Positions 4,938 through 5,716 of a stretch of 5,716 nt of DNA are shown here, piece after piece. This stretch comes from an uncultured Kroppenstedtia sp. Lineage in GTDB: Bacteria; Bacillota; Bacilli; Thermoactinomycetales; DSM-45169. Each line of letters begins with the position of its first letter. Position 1 is the stretch's first letter. The translations under genes and the position numbers were made by a program. The stretch lies in assembly GCA_959600065.1 (NCBI GenBank), contig CAUGKZ010000133.1, forward strand, positions 1 to 5,716, given 5' to 3'. The notes beneath the pieces are model-generated. The model saw only the letters and a list, made by a program, of their open reading frames with translations. It had not been told where the DNA came from and did no database searches.

Positions 4938-5258
4938 ATGGATGTATCAATCCAGGAAAAAAGACAATCAGAGCAAATCATCACTTTGATTGTCTCAGGT
5001 GAGGTGGATGCATATACTGCACCACAGCTTCGTGAGAGATTGATGCCGCTGTGCCAGAAGATAGGTGAAGTGCGTCTGGACCTGTCACAGGTAGAGTATA
5101 TGGACAGTACCGCTCTGGGCGTGCTGATCGGTGCTTATAAACAGCTTCGCGCCAGGCAGGGTCGGCTAGTTCTTACCGGGATGAGTCCCCGTCTGAAACG
5201 TCTGTTTCGTATCACCGGCTTGACTGAAGTGATGGATATTGAAGAAAATGGTGCTTAG
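4938..5258 (+). CDS. rsbV: RsbV, anti-anti-sigma factor (STAS domain)
   Basis: The product, 106 aa, is a single cytosolic STAS domain that in its unphosphorylated form binds RsbW and releases SigB. The phospho-acceptor is S57 in EYMDSTALGVLIGAYK, the classic motif for RsbW phosphorylation and RsbU dephosphorylation. An early strand-helix unit (LIVSGEVDAYTAPQLRERL) and the later LVLTGMSP, LFRITGL are intact, and length fits the family (about 109 aa). The ATG at 4938 is chosen for the GGAGG 9 nt upstream; an in-frame GTG at 4911 would lie inside the leader and has no ribosome site. Its stop overlaps the rsbW ribosome site, so rsbV and rsbW are translated as a pair, which keeps the antagonist-to-kinase ratio fixed. 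Transcription probably starts at the SigB-type promoter at 4766-4792. Confidence 0.97.
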   Translation: MDVSIQEKRQSEQIITLIVSGEVDAYTAPQLRERLMPLCQKIGEVRLDLSQVEYMDSTALGVLIGAYKQLRARQGRLVLTGMSPRLKRLFRITGLTEVMDIEENGA

Positions 5259-5273
5259 GAGGAGCGGATTGGA

Positions 5274-5716
5274 ATGAATCAGACCAAGGATATCGTACTG
5301 ACCATTCCCGCCGAAGCACAGTACGTGGGGGTGGTCCGATTAACTGTCTCTGGGATTGCCAATCGTCTGGGTTTCCATTATGACGATATTGAAGATATCA
5401 AACTGGCTGTAGCAGAGGCCTGTACCAATGCGGTGGACCATGCGTACAAAGAATTGGAATGCCAGGGGTGCGTCAAGGTGACGTTCTGCATCTTTGGAGA
5501 TCGACTGGAAATCAGAGTAAAGGATGAAGGGAACAGCTTTGATATTGAAGCTGTGAAAAAGAAATCCGGCCCGATTGAGAATCACCTTCCCTTTACCTCG
5601 ATGCGGGAGCGAGGACTGGGTCTTCATTTGATGGAAACCTTGATGGATCATGTGGACGTCCAGGTCGGAAAAGGCGTCGTGGTCACCCTTACCAAGTTTA
5701 TTCACAGGGACGAGGT
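5274..5716 (+). CDS. rsbW: RsbW, anti-sigma factor and serine kinase, 3'-truncated
   Basis: The frame runs from ATG 5274 to the window edge without a stop (147 codons), and the usual RsbW is about 160 aa, so only a short tail is missing. AGGAGG (5257-5262) overlaps the rsbV stop and lies 11 nt upstream. RsbW binds SigB and phosphorylates RsbV on serine. The GHKL ATP-binding fold is clear: N-box in AVAEACTNAVDHAYKE (E48, N52), the D84-E85-G86 motif in VKDEGNSFD, and the glycine-rich lid RERGLGLHLMETLMD (R111 to D125). The N-terminal IPAEAQYVGVVRLTVSGIA matches RsbW better than the sporulation paralogue SpoIIAB, as does the RsbU/RsbV neighbourhood. sigB is expected directly downstream, outside the window. 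Confidence 0.96.
   Translation, partial: MNQTKDIVLTIPAEAQYVGVVRLTVSGIANRLGFHYDDIEDIKLAVAEACTNAVDHAYKELECQGCVKVTFCIFGDRLEIRVKDEGNSFDIEAVKKKSGPIENHLPFTSMRERGLGLHLMETLMDHVDVQVGKGVVVTLTKFIHRDE

Noticed and set aside
1..5716. Mobile element, CRISPR array, tRNA or rRNA
   Set aside because: No transposase or integrase frame, no regularly spaced repeats and no tRNA-like folds were seen; the gene order is a conserved chromosomal locus.

Overview
The window reads as one co-oriented chromosomal stretch (everything supported is on the + strand) from a Gram-positive, endospore-forming Bacillota. The gene order, a LolA-like/YdcC-type protein then alr, ndoAI (mazE), ndoA (mazF), rsbU, rsbV, rsbW, is the conserved stress-sigma-factor neighbourhood of Bacillus and its relatives. 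Roughly balanced base composition, strong AGGAGG-type ribosome sites, TTG starts, a YdcC-type sporulation protein and Paenibacillus-like MazE residues together suggest a bacillus-like spore-former, possibly of the Thermoactinomycetaceae. That family-level placement is inference.

Layout. Positions 2-712 hold the C-terminal part of a YdcC-type LolA-like protein whose 5' end lies outside the window, closed by a strong terminator (718-746). A new transcription unit starts from a likely SigA promoter (882-911). It contains a small uncharacterised two-helix membrane protein with a PH-like C-terminal part (950-1390), which overlaps alr (1377-2588) by 14 nt. A spacer of about 190 nt with a weak promoter and an inverted repeat leads to the ndoAI-ndoA toxin-antitoxin pair (2776-3404), followed by a terminator (3423-3450). 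rsbU (3589-4599) follows a leader of about 110 nt that begins near a consensus -10 box. It ends with another terminator (4675-4703). The 338-nt gap before rsbV (4600-4937) has no convincing gene, but carries that terminator, a second hairpin, a SigB-type promoter (4766-4792) and a long purine-then-pyrimidine leader. rsbV (4938-5258) and rsbW (5274-window end, incomplete) are tightly coupled, and sigB is expected just beyond the window.

How the genes work together. RsbW is the anti-sigma factor/kinase, RsbV its antagonist and RsbU the phosphatase that reactivates RsbV. The SigB-type promoter ahead of rsbV would give positive feedback on rsbVW-sigB while leaving rsbU on a separate upstream unit. 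The rsbR-rsbS-rsbT stressosome genes that lie between ndoA and rsbU in B. subtilis are absent, a Staphylococcus-like layout, yet RsbU keeps its RsbT-binding-type N-terminal domain.

The least expected feature is a near-duplicate 33/34-nt element directly in front of both rsbU and rsbV. It places a mimic of the 16S rRNA 3' tail (TCACCTCC) 18-19 nt upstream of a GGAGG ribosome site, with a further G-rich complementary segment near the start of each leader. This looks like a shared translational switch on two genes of one signalling pathway. I know of no description of it, but that cannot be checked here.
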